Part shown: in pieces, positions 7,934-16,762 of the stretch | How positions within the stretch are numbered: position 1 is the first letter of the stretch | How the letters are laid out: each line of letters opens with the position of its first letter | Assembly: GCA_017309275.1 (NCBI GenBank) | Contig: JAFKLT010000033.1 | Coordinates: forward strand, 1-64,000 | Length of the DNA stretch: 64,000 nucleotides | Direction of reading: 5' to 3' | Source: Sphingomonadales bacterium | Lineage (GTDB): Bacteria; Pseudomonadota; Alphaproteobacteria; Sphingomonadales; Sphingomonadaceae | Position numbers and translations under genes: made by a program | The notes under the pieces: generated by a model | Seen by the model: only the letters and a program-made list of their open reading frames with translations | Database searches by the model: none | Told to the model about the DNA's origin: nothing

Positions 7934-8598
7934 TGGGCCGAACCCACGCTGCGCCACTGCCGCAGGACGACCTTTCCCCGCCAGCCAAGCCGGCTCCGGA
8001 AAACGCCCTGCCGGACAATGAATTCAAGGCGCTGCTCGCCGGCGTTATCCCCCATCTTCGCGCCTATGGCCGCAGCCTGTCGGGCAATCCCGACCTGGCC
8101 GACGATCTGACGCAGGACACGATGGTCAAGGCCTGGGCCTCGCGCGACCGGTTCGAGCGCGGCACCTCGATCAAGGCGTGGACCTTCGTCATCCTGCGCA
8201 ACACCTTCCTGTCGCAGATGCGCCGCAACAAGTTCCACGGCGAATATGACGAAGCGGCGGTCGAACGCACGCTGTCGACCCCCGCCAGCCAGGAAGAGAG
8301 CGGCGAGATGGCCGACCTTCAGCGCGCGCTGATGGAGCTGCCGCAGGATCAGCGCGAGGCCCTGATCCTGGTCGGCGCGGGCGGCCTGTCGTACGAAGAA
8401 GCCGCCAGCATCTGCGACTGCGCGCTGGGCACGATGAAAAGCCGCGTGTCGCGCGCCCGCGCCGCGCTGGAGGACATCATGAACAGCGGTCAGTTCAGCC
8501 AGAAGCGGTCCGATGCACCGCCCGCCAGCGAGGCGATCGATGCGATCATGGACAGCGTCGAGGAAATCACCGCCCGCCGCGAGGCGGCAAACCGCTGA
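7933..8598 (+). CDS. ecfG: EcfG, general stress response ECF sigma factor
   Basis: 221 residues. ECF sigma regions 2 (about 40-110) and 4 (about 135-190) with the alternating motifs typical of EcfG (ECF15-type) factors; it directly follows nepR with a TAATG overlap, the hallmark arrangement. It directs RNA polymerase to GGAAC-N16/17-CGTT promoters, several of which occur in this window. About 50 residues at the N-terminus are proline-rich and outside the sigma fold. Confidence 0.95.
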   Translation: MGRTHAAPLPQDDLSPPAKPAPENALPDNEFKALLAGVIPHLRAYGRSLSGNPDLADDLTQDTMVKAWASRDRFERGTSIKAWTFVILRNTFLSQMRRNKFHGEYDEAAVERTLSTPASQEESGEMADLQRALMELPQDQREALILVGAGGLSYEEAASICDCALGTMKSRVSRARAALEDIMNSGQFSQKRSDAPPASEAIDAIMDSVEEITARREAANR

Positions 8599-8653
8599 CC
8601 TCTCGACTCTGTCGGCGCGGCGCGCCAGAGTGGGTTTCCGTTCCCCCAGCGAA

Positions 8654-9841
8654 ATGAGCTCCAAGATGATGAAAACCCCCGCCATCGCGCTGTCTGCCGC
8701 GATGATCGTCGCCGCCTGTTCGGCCGGCACCACCAGCAACGCCGCCCCCGCCGACACCGCCTCGCTCGACGCCTCGGGCGCGCAGCCGGCAACGCCGCTG
8801 GCGAGTGCACCCTTTGCGGTGCAAGAGATCGCGCGCTTCAACGAACCGTGGGCGATGACCTTTCTGCCGCGCGGAAAGCAGGCGCTGATCACCGAGAAAT
8901 CGGGTAAGCTCAAGCTGTGGCAGGAGGACGGCCCGACCCTCGACGTCGCCGGCGTTCCCGCGGTCGCCTATGGCGGCCAGGGCGGCTTCGGCGACGTGAT
9001 CCTGGCGCCCGATTTCGCGGCGAGCGGCACCATCTATCTGAGCTGGGTCGAACCCGGCAGCGGCGACACCTTCGGCGCGGTCGTCGGCAAGGCGAAGTTC
9101 GTTCCGGGCGCGGCGCCGCGGATCGACGGGCTCCAGATCATCTGGAAACAGGATCCCAAGGTGACCGGACGCGGCCATTTCTCGCACCGCCTCGCCTTCT
9201 CGCCCGACGGCCAATATCTCTTCATCGGATCGGGCGAGCGCCAGAAGTTCGATCCGGCGCAGGACATGAAGGCGAACCTCGGCAAGATCGTGCGCCTGAA
9301 ACCCGACGGCAGCGTCCCCGCCGACAATCCCTTTGCGTCGGAGGGCGGCGTCACCGCGCAAATCTGGTCGCTCGGCCACCGCAACATATTGGGCCTCGCC
9401 TTCGACGGATCGGGCCGGCTGTGGAACCAGGAAATGGGGCCGAAGGGCGGCGACGAGGTCAATCTGGTCGAGGCAAAGGCCAATTACGGCTATCCGATCG
9501 TGTCGAACGGCGACCATTATGACGGCCGCGACATCCCCAATCACCCGACCCGTCCCGAATTCCAGGCGCCGAAACTGTGGTGGAACCCTTCGGTCTCGCC
9601 CGCCGGCCTCGTCTGGTACGACGGCGACGTCTATCCCGGCTGGAAGAACAGCCTGCTGATGGGCGCGCTGTCGGGCGAGGGGCTGGTGCGGATGCAAATC
9701 GACGGCGACACGCTGCACAAATCCGATCGCTGGGATTTCGGCCAGCGCATCCGCGAGGTCGAGGTGCGCGAGGACGGCACCATCTGGCTGCTGACCGACG
9801 GCACCGACGGCAAGCTGCTGAAGCTGGTTCCAAAGGGCTGA
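8654..9841 (+). CDS. PQQ-dependent sugar dehydrogenase-like lipoprotein
   Basis: 395 residues. An N-terminal signal with lipobox-like IVAAC predicts a lipid-anchored envelope protein. The rest is the six-bladed GDH/soluble aldose dehydrogenase (Asd-like) beta-propeller: GRGHFSHR with the catalytic-type His, SLGHRN, and WNQEMGPKGGDE match the family. It probably oxidises an aldose in the periplasm using PQQ; the substrate is unknown. The start may be 8654 or the ATG pair at 8666/8669; neither has a strong Shine-Dalgarno. Confidence 0.85.
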   Translation: MSSKMMKTPAIALSAAMIVAACSAGTTSNAAPADTASLDASGAQPATPLASAPFAVQEIARFNEPWAMTFLPRGKQALITEKSGKLKLWQEDGPTLDVAGVPAVAYGGQGGFGDVILAPDFAASGTIYLSWVEPGSGDTFGAVVGKAKFVPGAAPRIDGLQIIWKQDPKVTGRGHFSHRLAFSPDGQYLFIGSGERQKFDPAQDMKANLGKIVRLKPDGSVPADNPFASEGGVTAQIWSLGHRNILGLAFDGSGRLWNQEMGPKGGDEVNLVEAKANYGYPIVSNGDHYDGRDIPNHPTRPEFQAPKLWWNPSVSPAGLVWYDGDVYPGWKNSLLMGALSGEGLVRMQIDGDTLHKSDRWDFGQRIREVEVREDGTIWLLTDGTDGKLLKLVPKG

Positions 9842-9843
9842 CC

Positions 9844-9900
9844 TGTTCCCCGGCGGAGGCTGGGGCACAGAATGATGCGGCCTCCGGCTTTCGCCGGCGG
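9844..9900. repeat. REP-like pair of GC-rich palindromes
   Basis: Two hairpin units, CCCCGGCGGAGGCTGGGG (9848-9865) and CCGGCTTTCGCCGG (9884-9897), lie between two co-directional genes. They resemble the unit at 40558-40584. Extragenic palindrome family; may also attenuate readthrough. Confidence 0.5.
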
Positions 9901-9923
9901 ATGTCGATCGCTATATCGCTTTC

Positions 9924-10664
9924 ATGATCCGCGGTTTCCTCACCCGGCGCGCCGAATGGCCCGCGCGCATTCCCGACCCCGACGCGCCGCCGCCGCTTTC
10001 GCTGCTGTGGCGCGAGGCGGGCGCGCTGCTCCGCGCGATCTCGGGCCGGATCCGGCCGATGCCCGCCGAACCCAACCCTGACAGCGCGCATCCGCCGGTC
10101 ATGGTGCTCCCCGGCTTTCTGTCGGGCGACTGGGCGACCAAGGCGCTGCGGGCCGACCTGCGCCGGTCAGGGTTTCGCTGCTATGCCTGGGGCCTCGGCT
10201 TCAATCGCGGCGCGACCGCCGACATCATCGAACGCATCGATACCCGCGTGCAATGGATCATCGATCGCACCGGCTATGCCCCCGCACTCGTCGGATGGAG
10301 CCTCGGCGGCATCTATGCGCGCGAATATGCCAAGCATCATCCGGACAGGGTCGCGCGCGTCGTCACGCTTGGCTCTCCCTTTTCGGGCAGCCGCCGCGCC
10401 AACCGCGCCTGGCGGCTCTATCACCTCGTCGCGCGGCACCCGGTCGACAATCCGCCGATCGACTTTCACCCCGCGCCGCGCCCCTCGATGCCAACCTTTG
10501 CGCTCTGGTCGAAGCATGACGGCGTCATCGCGGTGAACAGCGCGCGGGGCCTGCCGCACGAAAGCGACCGACAGGTCGAGGTCGACTGCGGCCATATGGG
10601 CTTTGCCTATGCCCCGACCTCGGTCGCCGCGATCGTCAAGGCGTTAACCGAAGACATAGAATAG
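9924..10664 (+). CDS. Alpha/beta-hydrolase (lipase/acyltransferase-like)
   Basis: 246 residues. PVMVLPGFLSGD forms the oxyanion-loop strand and GWSLGG (near residue 125) the nucleophile elbow with Ser; LWSKHDGVI supplies the acid and CGHMGF the His, so the triad is complete. No signal peptide is seen. The natural substrate cannot be read from sequence; similar proteins are annotated as esterases or lecithin:cholesterol acyltransferase-like. Confidence 0.8.
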   Translation: MIRGFLTRRAEWPARIPDPDAPPPLSLLWREAGALLRAISGRIRPMPAEPNPDSAHPPVMVLPGFLSGDWATKALRADLRRSGFRCYAWGLGFNRGATADIIERIDTRVQWIIDRTGYAPALVGWSLGGIYAREYAKHHPDRVARVVTLGSPFSGSRRANRAWRLYHLVARHPVDNPPIDFHPAPRPSMPTFALWSKHDGVIAVNSARGLPHESDRQVEVDCGHMGFAYAPTSVAAIVKALTEDIE

Positions 10665-10704
10665 CTGTGGCAAACGGCCGCTTCACGATGCGGGGAGCAA
10701 CCAA

Positions 10705-11037
10705 ATGCTGATGACGAGCGCCGTTCTGGCAATGATGCTGCAAAGCTCCGCCCCCGCGGTGGCGGCGAACTGCCCCTATGCGATCGTCATGGGCGGCCCG
10801 CGTGATTCGAAGGTTCCGACCTATCGCACGCCCACAATCGCGGCCCGCAAGGTCGGCCGGCTGAAGCCGGGCTCGGCCGTCTATATCTGTGCCGAGAACC
10901 GGAACTGGTTCTGGGTTCATTACAAGGACGGCCGCTATTCCTGCCGCGGCACCGGCAACGGCCTCGACGGCCGCGCGGCCTCGACCTGCGCGAACGGCTG
11001 GGTGCCGAAGGACCGAATCTTCCTCGTCTCGCGATAG
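10705..11037 (+). CDS. Secreted SH3-like small protein
   Basis: 110 residues. Residues 1-20 form a signal peptide ending VAA. The mature part has the pattern of a bacterial SH3 domain (VPTYRTPTIAARKVGRLKPG, then a WFWVHY strand and a C-terminal GWVPKDRI), a fold that binds cell-wall peptides. Four cysteines could form disulfides in the periplasm. The ATG follows GGGGAG at good spacing. Function beyond a periplasmic binding role is unknown. Confidence 0.75.
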   Translation: MLMTSAVLAMMLQSSAPAVAANCPYAIVMGGPRDSKVPTYRTPTIAARKVGRLKPGSAVYICAENRNWFWVHYKDGRYSCRGTGNGLDGRAASTCANGWVPKDRIFLVSR

Positions 11038-11068
11038 AGTACCGGCTTGATCGATCGATTCCTGCTTG

Positions 11069-11120
11069 CCTGACCCAGTTATACAATATATTGCGCAATA
11101 TATTGTATAACTGGGTCAGG
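11069..11120. promoter_or_regulatory. Perfect 52-bp palindrome, probable operator of the S41 peptidase-marR operon
   Basis: Positions 11069-11094 are the exact reverse complement of 11095-11120. The centre holds two copies of the self-complementary 10-mer CAATATATTG separated by CG; the outer arms are CCTGACCCAG...CTGGGTCAGG. The AT-rich core stands out in GC-rich DNA. It ends nine bases before the peptidase ATG and its last bases include the likely Shine-Dalgarno (AGGA), so it could act as a repressor site and as an RNA hairpin that hides the ribosome-binding site. The co-encoded MarR protein is the obvious candidate ligand. Confidence 0.75.
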
Positions 11121-11129
11121 ACATAAATC

Positions 11130-12452
11130 ATGCTGCGTTCGAGGATATTGGGATCGCTTCTGATGGGCGCCGCGGCATGGCTGCCGTGTACCACCGCGGC
11201 CAGCGAGGCGCCGCTCACCGCCGCCGAACGGCGCGCGGTCGTCGAAGACCTCGGGCGGACGCTCGCGGCGAATTATGTCTTTCCCGAAAAGGCGGCGACC
11301 ATCGCCGCGACGCTGCGCGCGCATCTCGACAAGGGCGACTATGACGATGCGGGCGACAAGACGGCGCTCGCGAGCGAACTGACCCGCGATCTGATCGCGG
11401 CGAGCAACGATCTCCATTTCTTCGTCGGCGTCGACCCTGCCTTCGTGACGGACTTTGCCGCCAAGCGGGATCCCCTGCAGTACGCGGCGCTTCGCGACAG
11501 GGAACGCCAGGCCGAACAGCGCGGGAATTTCGGCTTTACCGACCTTCGCATCCTCGACGGCAATGTCGCTTATGTCGGCCTGTCGCATTTCGCCGACCCC
11601 GAACTCGGCTATGACGCCGCGGCGGCGACGATGCGCTTTATCGAGAACAGCGACGCGGTCATTTATGACCTGCGCTACAACAATGGCGGCGCGCTCGAAA
11701 TGGCGCAGCTCCTGGCAAGCCAGCTCTTTCGCGGCGACAAGGACCAGGAACTGTTCGACTATTATTACAGCGACGACGGCAAGCGCATCGAACGCGGACA
11801 GTGGGTGCTGCCCGCCCTTCCCGCCAAGCGCCTGACCGGCAAGCCGGTCTATATTCTCACGGCCTCGACCAGTTTCTCGGCCGCCGAATGGTTCGCCTAC
11901 TCGCTCCGCAAGCTCGGCCGCGCGACGATCGTCGGCGAGCGGACGGCCGGCGGCGCGCACCCCGTCGACCGCAAGCCGGTGGGGAATGATTTCTTCGTCC
12001 AGGTGCCGATCGGCCAGATCAAGGATCCGGTCGATCGCGGCGACTTCGAGGGACAGGGGGTGATGCCCGATCATGCCGTCGCGTCCGCCGATGCGCTGGC
12101 CGTCGCGCATCGCCTCGCGCTCGCCGACATCGCCAGGGCCGACCCCGCGAAGAAGGCGGAGGCCGACTGGCTGGCTCCGCTATTCGCCGCGCCGGCCAAG
12201 ATTGCCCCGGCCGAGCTGAAGGCCGTCACCGGCCGCTACGAAGGCCGGCGGATCGACCTTGCCGACGGCAAATTGCTCTATACCTGGCGCGATCGGTTTC
12301 GGCTGCAGCTCCAGCCGCTCGGCGGCGACCTTTTCGCGCTCGAGGGAGTCCGCGACTTCCGCTTTCGCATCCTGCGCAAAGCGGGCAAGGTCGTGACCCT
12401 GCAACGCATCGACCGCGACGGAACGACCACCGACTATGCCCGCCTCGACTGA
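11130..12452 (+). CDS. Secreted S41-family (C-terminal processing/IRBP-like) peptidase
   Basis: 440 residues. A signal peptide (about 1-24) precedes a helical N-terminal domain and the S41 catalytic core: YVGLSHFADPEL, IYDLRYNNGG, and TASTSFSAAEW with the nucleophile Ser near 250, followed by GERTAGGAHP. No PDZ domain is seen, as in the IRBP/tricorn-like branch. About 90 C-terminal residues form an extra beta-rich domain. Probably a periplasmic peptidase of unknown target. The stop lies inside the next gene, marR, by a 17-bp overlap. Confidence 0.82.
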   Translation: MLRSRILGSLLMGAAAWLPCTTAASEAPLTAAERRAVVEDLGRTLAANYVFPEKAATIAATLRAHLDKGDYDDAGDKTALASELTRDLIAASNDLHFFVGVDPAFVTDFAAKRDPLQYAALRDRERQAEQRGNFGFTDLRILDGNVAYVGLSHFADPELGYDAAAATMRFIENSDAVIYDLRYNNGGALEMAQLLASQLFRGDKDQELFDYYYSDDGKRIERGQWVLPALPAKRLTGKPVYILTASTSFSAAEWFAYSLRKLGRATIVGERTAGGAHPVDRKPVGNDFFVQVPIGQIKDPVDRGDFEGQGVMPDHAVASADALAVAHRLALADIARADPAKKAEADWLAPLFAAPAKIAPAELKAVTGRYEGRRIDLADGKLLYTWRDRFRLQLQPLGGDLFALEGVRDFRFRILRKAGKVVTLQRIDRDGTTTDYARLD

Positions 12453-12915
12453 CCTCGACGACATCTCCTTCCTCGGCCGGCTCAGCGAAGCGCTGAGCAC
12501 CACGATCGAGGAACAGACGCGCGACCTGTTCGACGCCGCGGACATCGTCGTTCCGGTCAAATCCTGTTCGCTTCTGACCGTGCTGGGCCAGGCGGGCGAA
12601 GCCTCGGCCGCCGAACTGGCCCGCGCGCTCGGTCAATCGCACCAGCTCGTCATCCAGAAATGCCCGGCGCTGCTGCGCCTCGGCCTGGTGACCCAGCGCC
12701 CCGATCCGGCCGACGCGCGCCGCAAGCTGTTTTCCCTGACCGACCGGGGCCGCGAGCAACTCGCGCTTCTCGCGGCGTATCGCGACGATATTGCCGACAT
12801 CTATGCCCGGCTTTTCGAAGAGGTCGGCGACGATGTCCACGGGCTGATCCTGAAGACGCTGGACGCGTTGAAAAAGCGCCCGCTTCGCGAGCGAGCCGCC
12901 CTCGAAAACCGCTAG
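12436..12915 (+). CDS. MarR-family transcriptional regulator
   Basis: 159 residues with a winged helix-turn-helix (about 45-105: ASAAELARALGQSHQLVIQK, then DPADARRKLFSLTDRG, the MarR wing). It overlaps the end of the S41 peptidase gene by 17 bp, so the two are one operon, and it is the likely reader of the 52-bp palindrome upstream. The ligand is unknown. Confidence 0.85.
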   Translation: MPASTDLDDISFLGRLSEALSTTIEEQTRDLFDAADIVVPVKSCSLLTVLGQAGEASAAELARALGQSHQLVIQKCPALLRLGLVTQRPDPADARRKLFSLTDRGREQLALLAAYRDDIADIYARLFEEVGDDVHGLILKTLDALKKRPLRERAALENR

Positions 12916-12966
12916 AGCCTGCGAACCGTCATCGGTGCCTCCACCGGTCCCGGCGAGCGCCACGGC

Positions 12967-13008
12967 TTGACTGCGTGGTTTCACGTACTATTTAAAGTTA
13001 CATGAAAC
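12967..13008 (+). promoter_or_regulatory. Promoter and inverted-repeat operator of the rrf2 gene
   Basis: TTGACT (12967-12972), 16 bases, TATTTA (12989-12994) is a plausible sigma-70 promoter. Across it lie GTTTCACGTA (12978-12987) and TACATGAAAC (12999-13008), an inverted repeat with one mismatch that also covers the ATG at 13002. Binding of the encoded Rrf2 protein here would block its own promoter. The predicted transcript start almost coincides with the ATG, so the mRNA may be leaderless. Confidence 0.55.
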
Positions 13009-13460
13009 GCGACAGCCGACTCTCGGGCGTATTGCACGTCCTGCTCCACATGGCGGAGGCCGATGCCCCGCTGACCTCCGAAAATCTGGCCAGGGCGATG
13101 CAGACCAATCCGGTCGTCATCCGCCGCATCCTGGCGGGCCTTCGCGACGCGGGGTTCGTCCGCTCCGAAAAGGGGCACGGCGGCGGCTGGACGATCGCGC
13201 GCGACCTTGCCGCGATCACGATGCGCGACATCTACGACGCGATCGGCCGCCCCAACCTGATGGCGATGGGAAACCGGACCGAGGCGCCGGGCTGCCTGGT
13301 CGAGCAGGCGGTGAACGCCGCGCTCGACGAAAGCTTCCGCGACGCCGAAGCGCTGCTGCTGGACCGTTTCGAACGGGTCACCCTCGCCGAGCTCGCGGCC
13401 GATTTCCATGCGCGCATGGCTGCGCGCGGTATCCATGCGGAGGAGCATGTCCATGGCTGA
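13002..13460 (+). CDS. Rrf2-family transcriptional regulator
   Basis: 152 residues. The N-terminal winged helix has the Rrf2 pattern (LTSENLARAMQTNPVVIRRI, then GHGGGWTIARD). Iron-sulfur Rrf2 members carry a Cys cluster around residues 90-105; here only one Cys (PGCLVEQ) is present, so this is probably a cluster-free member like YwnA. It overlaps the methyltransferase start by eight bases, forming a two-gene operon that it probably controls by itself. Confidence 0.85.
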   Translation: MKRDSRLSGVLHVLLHMAEADAPLTSENLARAMQTNPVVIRRILAGLRDAGFVRSEKGHGGGWTIARDLAAITMRDIYDAIGRPNLMAMGNRTEAPGCLVEQAVNAALDESFRDAEALLLDRFERVTLAELAADFHARMAARGIHAEEHVHG

Positions 13461-14148
13461 AGGCGCGCAGCATTTCCTCGACCATTTCAAGGATCCCCAG
13501 GCCGTCGCGCGCTATGCGGAGGGACCGCGGCGGTTCGTCCCCGGCTTCGACGCGCTACACCGCATGACCGGCATTCTTCTGGCGGAGCGGGTGCCGGAAA
13601 AGGCGCATATCCTGGTCCTCGGCGCGGGCGGCGGGCTCGAGATGAAGGCCATGGCCGACGCCTACCCCCACTGGACCTTCACCGGCGTCGACCCGGCGGG
13701 CGAGATGCTGCGCCTCGCGGCCCGGACGATGGGCGACCAGGCCGATCGCGCGACGCTGGTCGAAGGCCTGATCGACGATGCTCCCCCGGGGCCGTTCGAC
13801 GGCGCCACCTGCCTGCTGACGCTCCACTTTCTCGAACGCGAGGAGCGCATCCGGACCGCCGCCGAAATCCGCGCCCGCCTGAAACCCGGCGCACCCTTCG
13901 TGGCCGCGCATGGCAGCTTTCCGCAGGGACCGGGCGAACGCGACCGCTGGCTGGATCGCTATGCCTCCTATGCCATCGCCTCCGGCGCCGAACGCGAGGC
14001 GACGGCGAACGCCCGCGCCGCCGTCGCCGCGCATGTCGCCATGCTTCGTCCGGAGGATGATGAGGCGGTGCTGCGCGCTGCGGGCTTCCACGGCGTCGAG
14101 CAATTCTATGCCGCATTCACCTGGCGGGGGTGGGTCGGGTACGCCTGA
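13453..14148 (+). CDS. Class I SAM-dependent methyltransferase
   Basis: 231 residues from the ATG at 13453, which has AGGAG seven bases upstream. LVLGAGGGLEMKAM is motif I for SAM binding, followed by FTGVDPAGEML and TCLLTLHFLE. Methyltransferases of this type are often encoded beside an Rrf2 repressor, as here. The acceptor substrate is unknown. The upstream ATG at 13447 is too close to the Shine-Dalgarno. Confidence 0.8.
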   Translation: MAEGAQHFLDHFKDPQAVARYAEGPRRFVPGFDALHRMTGILLAERVPEKAHILVLGAGGGLEMKAMADAYPHWTFTGVDPAGEMLRLAARTMGDQADRATLVEGLIDDAPPGPFDGATCLLTLHFLEREERIRTAAEIRARLKPGAPFVAAHGSFPQGPGERDRWLDRYASYAIASGAEREATANARAAVAAHVAMLRPEDDEAVLRAAGFHGVEQFYAAFTWRGWVGYA

Positions 14149-14184
14149 CGCCAGAAGCGCGCCGGGCCGCCCCGCGCCGACCGG

Positions 14185-14577
14185 CTATGCCAGAAACGGC
14201 GCCACGATCGCGTCGGTCACGCGCAGCGGCCGGCCGCTTGCCTTGTCGAGCAGCGCCAACACGGTCCGCGCGCGCACATGGACCTTTCCGTCGGCGCCGG
14301 TGAATTCCATGAATCGGTCGAACTTCGCGCCCTGCGGCTTGTCGGCGACCCAGGTCCGCGCGGTCACCCTTTCGCCGGGGCCGAGCGCGCGCAGATAGTC
14401 GATCTCGTGCCGCACGACGACCCAGATATAGGCGTCCCTGTGCGCCTGCGGCGCCGCCGCATCCCAATGGCCGGTCGCGACCTGCTGGATCCACTGGACC
14501 CAGACCGCATTGTTGACATGGCCGAGCTCGTCGATGCTTTCGGGCGTCGCGACGAATTCCAGCGTGAACGCCTTCAC
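14185..14577 (-). CDS. Hotdog-fold acyl-CoA thioesterase (4HBT/YbgC-like)
   Basis: 130 residues from GTG at 14575-14577, which overlaps the ilvA stop (GTGA). DELGHVNNAVWVQWIQQVAT is the hotdog active-site helix with the conserved His-Val-Asn. It probably hydrolyses short acyl-CoA or aromatic thioesters; substrate unknown. The coupling to ilvA suggests co-expression rather than a clear metabolic link. Confidence 0.82.
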   Translation of the reverse strand: MKAFTLEFVATPESIDELGHVNNAVWVQWIQQVATGHWDAAAPQAHRDAYIWVVVRHEIDYLRALGPGERVTARTWVADKPQGAKFDRFMEFTGADGKVHVRARTVLALLDKASGRPLRVTDAIVAPFLA

Positions 14578-15824
14578 GCCAGCTCGACCGTCGTCACCAT
14601 ATAGCCTGCATCCCGAAGCGAGGCGACCAGGCTGTCCAGATGCTCGCGGTCGCGCGCTTCGCACTCGATGTCGGTGATCAGGCCCTTGGCGGGCAGCGTC
14701 GTGAAGATGCGCTGGTGATAGATTTCGATGATGTTGACCTGCTTCTCGTCGAACAGCTTCATCACCTTGAACAGCGCGCCGGGGCGGTCCTGCAGGCGGA
14801 TGCGCAGGCGGGCGATACGGCCCGAGCGCGCCAGATCGCGCAGCAGCACGTTCGCCAGCAGGCGCGTGTCGATATTGCCGCCGGTCAGCACCAGCCCGAC
14901 CTTGCGCCCGGCAAATTCCTCGGGATGAGCGAGCATCGCCGCCAGCCCGGCCGCGCCCGCGCCCTCGACGACGGTCTTTTCGATCTGCAGCAACAGGCTG
15001 ACCGCACGCTCCAGATGGCGTTCGGCAACGAGCACGATATCGTCGTTCAGGTCGGCGACGAGCTTGCGGGTATAGGTTCCCGGCTCCTTCACCGCGATGC
15101 CTTCCGCCAGCGTGTCGCCCTCGCACGCCATGTCGACGCCGTTCAGCTCCGCATACATCGACGGATAAAGTTCGGCCTGCACCCCGACGAGGCGCATGTC
15201 GTTCTTGATCCCGCGCGCCGCGGTGCCCATGCCGGCAAGCAGCCCGCCGCCGCCGATCGGTACGATCAGCGTGTCGAGTTCGGGCACGTCCTCCAGCATT
15301 TCCAGCGCCACGGTGCCCTGCCCCGCCGCGACGTGCGGATGGTCGAAGGGATGGACGAAGGTCAGGCCGCGCTCGACCTCCAGCTCGCGAGCGTGGGCAT
15401 AGGCATCGTCGAACTTTTCGCCAAACAATTCGATCTGCGCGCCGTGGCTCGCGGTCTGCGACACCTTCACCTGCGGCGTCGTCTTGGGCATCACGATCGT
15501 GACGGGCACGCCCAAGCGCTTGCCATGATAGGCCAGGCCCTGCGCATGATTGCCCGCCGACGCCGCGATGACGCCGCGCGCCTTCGCCTCGTCGCTGAGC
15601 AGCAGCAGCGCGTTGAGCGCGCCGCGTTCCTTGTACGCGGCGGTAAACTGCAGATTTTCGAACTTCAGCCACACTTCGGCGCCGACCAGCTCCGACAGTG
15701 TCTGCGAATGGAGCGTCGGCGTCCGCACGACCGCGCCGTTAATTCGCCCGGCCGCCGCGCGCACATCGTCCAATGTGATCGCCGGGAAATCGGCGGCGGA
15801 GGTCAGGGTAAGTTGATCGGTCAT
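14574..15824 (-). CDS. ilvA: Threonine ammonia-lyase (biosynthetic-like threonine dehydratase)
   Basis: 416 residues. The PLP fold is complete: Schiff-base Lys near 65 in TAAYKERGA, the SAGNHAQG motif, and PIGGGGLLAG for phosphate binding. A single ACT-like regulatory domain (about 330-416) follows. It deaminates threonine to 2-oxobutanoate, the first step toward isoleucine. With one C-terminal ACT domain it resembles the shorter catabolic/bacterial type rather than the two-ACT E. coli IlvA. Confidence 0.92.
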   Translation of the reverse strand: MTDQLTLTSAADFPAITLDDVRAAAGRINGAVVRTPTLHSQTLSELVGAEVWLKFENLQFTAAYKERGALNALLLLSDEAKARGVIAASAGNHAQGLAYHGKRLGVPVTIVMPKTTPQVKVSQTASHGAQIELFGEKFDDAYAHARELEVERGLTFVHPFDHPHVAAGQGTVALEMLEDVPELDTLIVPIGGGGLLAGMGTAARGIKNDMRLVGVQAELYPSMYAELNGVDMACEGDTLAEGIAVKEPGTYTRKLVADLNDDIVLVAERHLERAVSLLLQIEKTVVEGAGAAGLAAMLAHPEEFAGRKVGLVLTGGNIDTRLLANVLLRDLARSGRIARLRIRLQDRPGALFKVMKLFDEKQVNIIEIYHQRIFTTLPAKGLITDIECEARDREHLDSLVASLRDAGYMVTTVELA

Positions 15825-15883
15825 AGCGATAGGCCCCCTACCCCATCTGGCGCGCCGCGCAAACCATGGTTATGGATCGCGGC

Positions 15884-16762
15884 ATGAGCGAAGAAAAATT
15901 GCGCATCACATTCATCGGCACCGGCGTCATGGGCGGACCGATGGCGGGGCACCTTGCAAAAGCGGGACATGACCTCACCGTCTATAACCGCACGCGGGCC
16001 AAGGCCGACGCCTGGGTCGCCGCGCATGGCGGCGCGGCGGCGGCGACCCCCGCCGAAGCCGCGAAGGACGCCGACGTCGTGCTGACCTGCGTCGGCAACG
16101 ACGACGATCTGGCGCAGGTGACGCTGGGCCGCGACGGCGCGTTCAAGGCGATGCGCCGGGACGCGCTGTTCATCGACCACACCACCGTATCCGCCCGGAT
16201 CGCCCGCCAATTGTCGGTCGAGGCCGAGGGGCTGGGCCTGCTGTGCGTCGACGCCCCCGTCTCGGGCGGAGAGGCCGGCGCGCAGAACGGCACGCTGTCG
16301 GCGATGTGCGGCGGCACCAAGGCCGCCTTCGCCGCGGCCGAGCCGGTGATGCAGGCCTATTCGGCGCGCATGGTGCATATCGGCGGCCCGGGCGCCGGAC
16401 AGACGACGAAGATGGTCAACCAGATCGCGATCGCCGGCGTGCTGCAGGGCCTGTCGGAGGCGCTGCGCTTCGCACAGGCGTCGCGGCTCGACACCGACAA
16501 GGTGTTCGAGGCGGTGTCGGGCGGCGCCGCGGCAAGCTGGCAGATGCTCAACCGCTGGGGCACGATGGCGAAGGACGAGTTCGACTTCGGCTTTGCAGTC
16601 GACTGGATGCGCAAGGACCTGGGCCTCGCGATCGAGGAGGCGCGCGTCAACGGCGCGACGCTGCCCGTCGCCAGCCTCGTCGACCAATTCTATGCCGACG
16701 TGCAAAAGGCGGGGAACGGCCGCCGCGACACCAGCTCGCTCGTGACAAGGCTTCCGAAATGA
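15884..16762 (+). CDS. NAD(P)-dependent 3-hydroxyisobutyrate dehydrogenase-like oxidoreductase
   Basis: 292 residues. N-terminal Rossmann motif GTGVMGGPMAGHL, the family signature DAPVSGGEAGAQNGTL, and catalytic Lys in GAGQTTKMVNQI mark a beta-hydroxyacid dehydrogenase. Substrate not determined. Upstream ATGs at 15866 and 15872 are possible but would only add a short unconserved tail. Its stop overlaps the amidohydrolase start as ATGA, making a plus-strand run of four genes to 20852. Confidence 0.85.
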   Translation: MSEEKLRITFIGTGVMGGPMAGHLAKAGHDLTVYNRTRAKADAWVAAHGGAAAATPAEAAKDADVVLTCVGNDDDLAQVTLGRDGAFKAMRRDALFIDHTTVSARIARQLSVEAEGLGLLCVDAPVSGGEAGAQNGTLSAMCGGTKAAFAAAEPVMQAYSARMVHIGGPGAGQTTKMVNQIAIAGVLQGLSEALRFAQASRLDTDKVFEAVSGGAAASWQMLNRWGTMAKDEFDFGFAVDWMRKDLGLAIEEARVNGATLPVASLVDQFYADVQKAGNGRRDTSSLVTRLPK

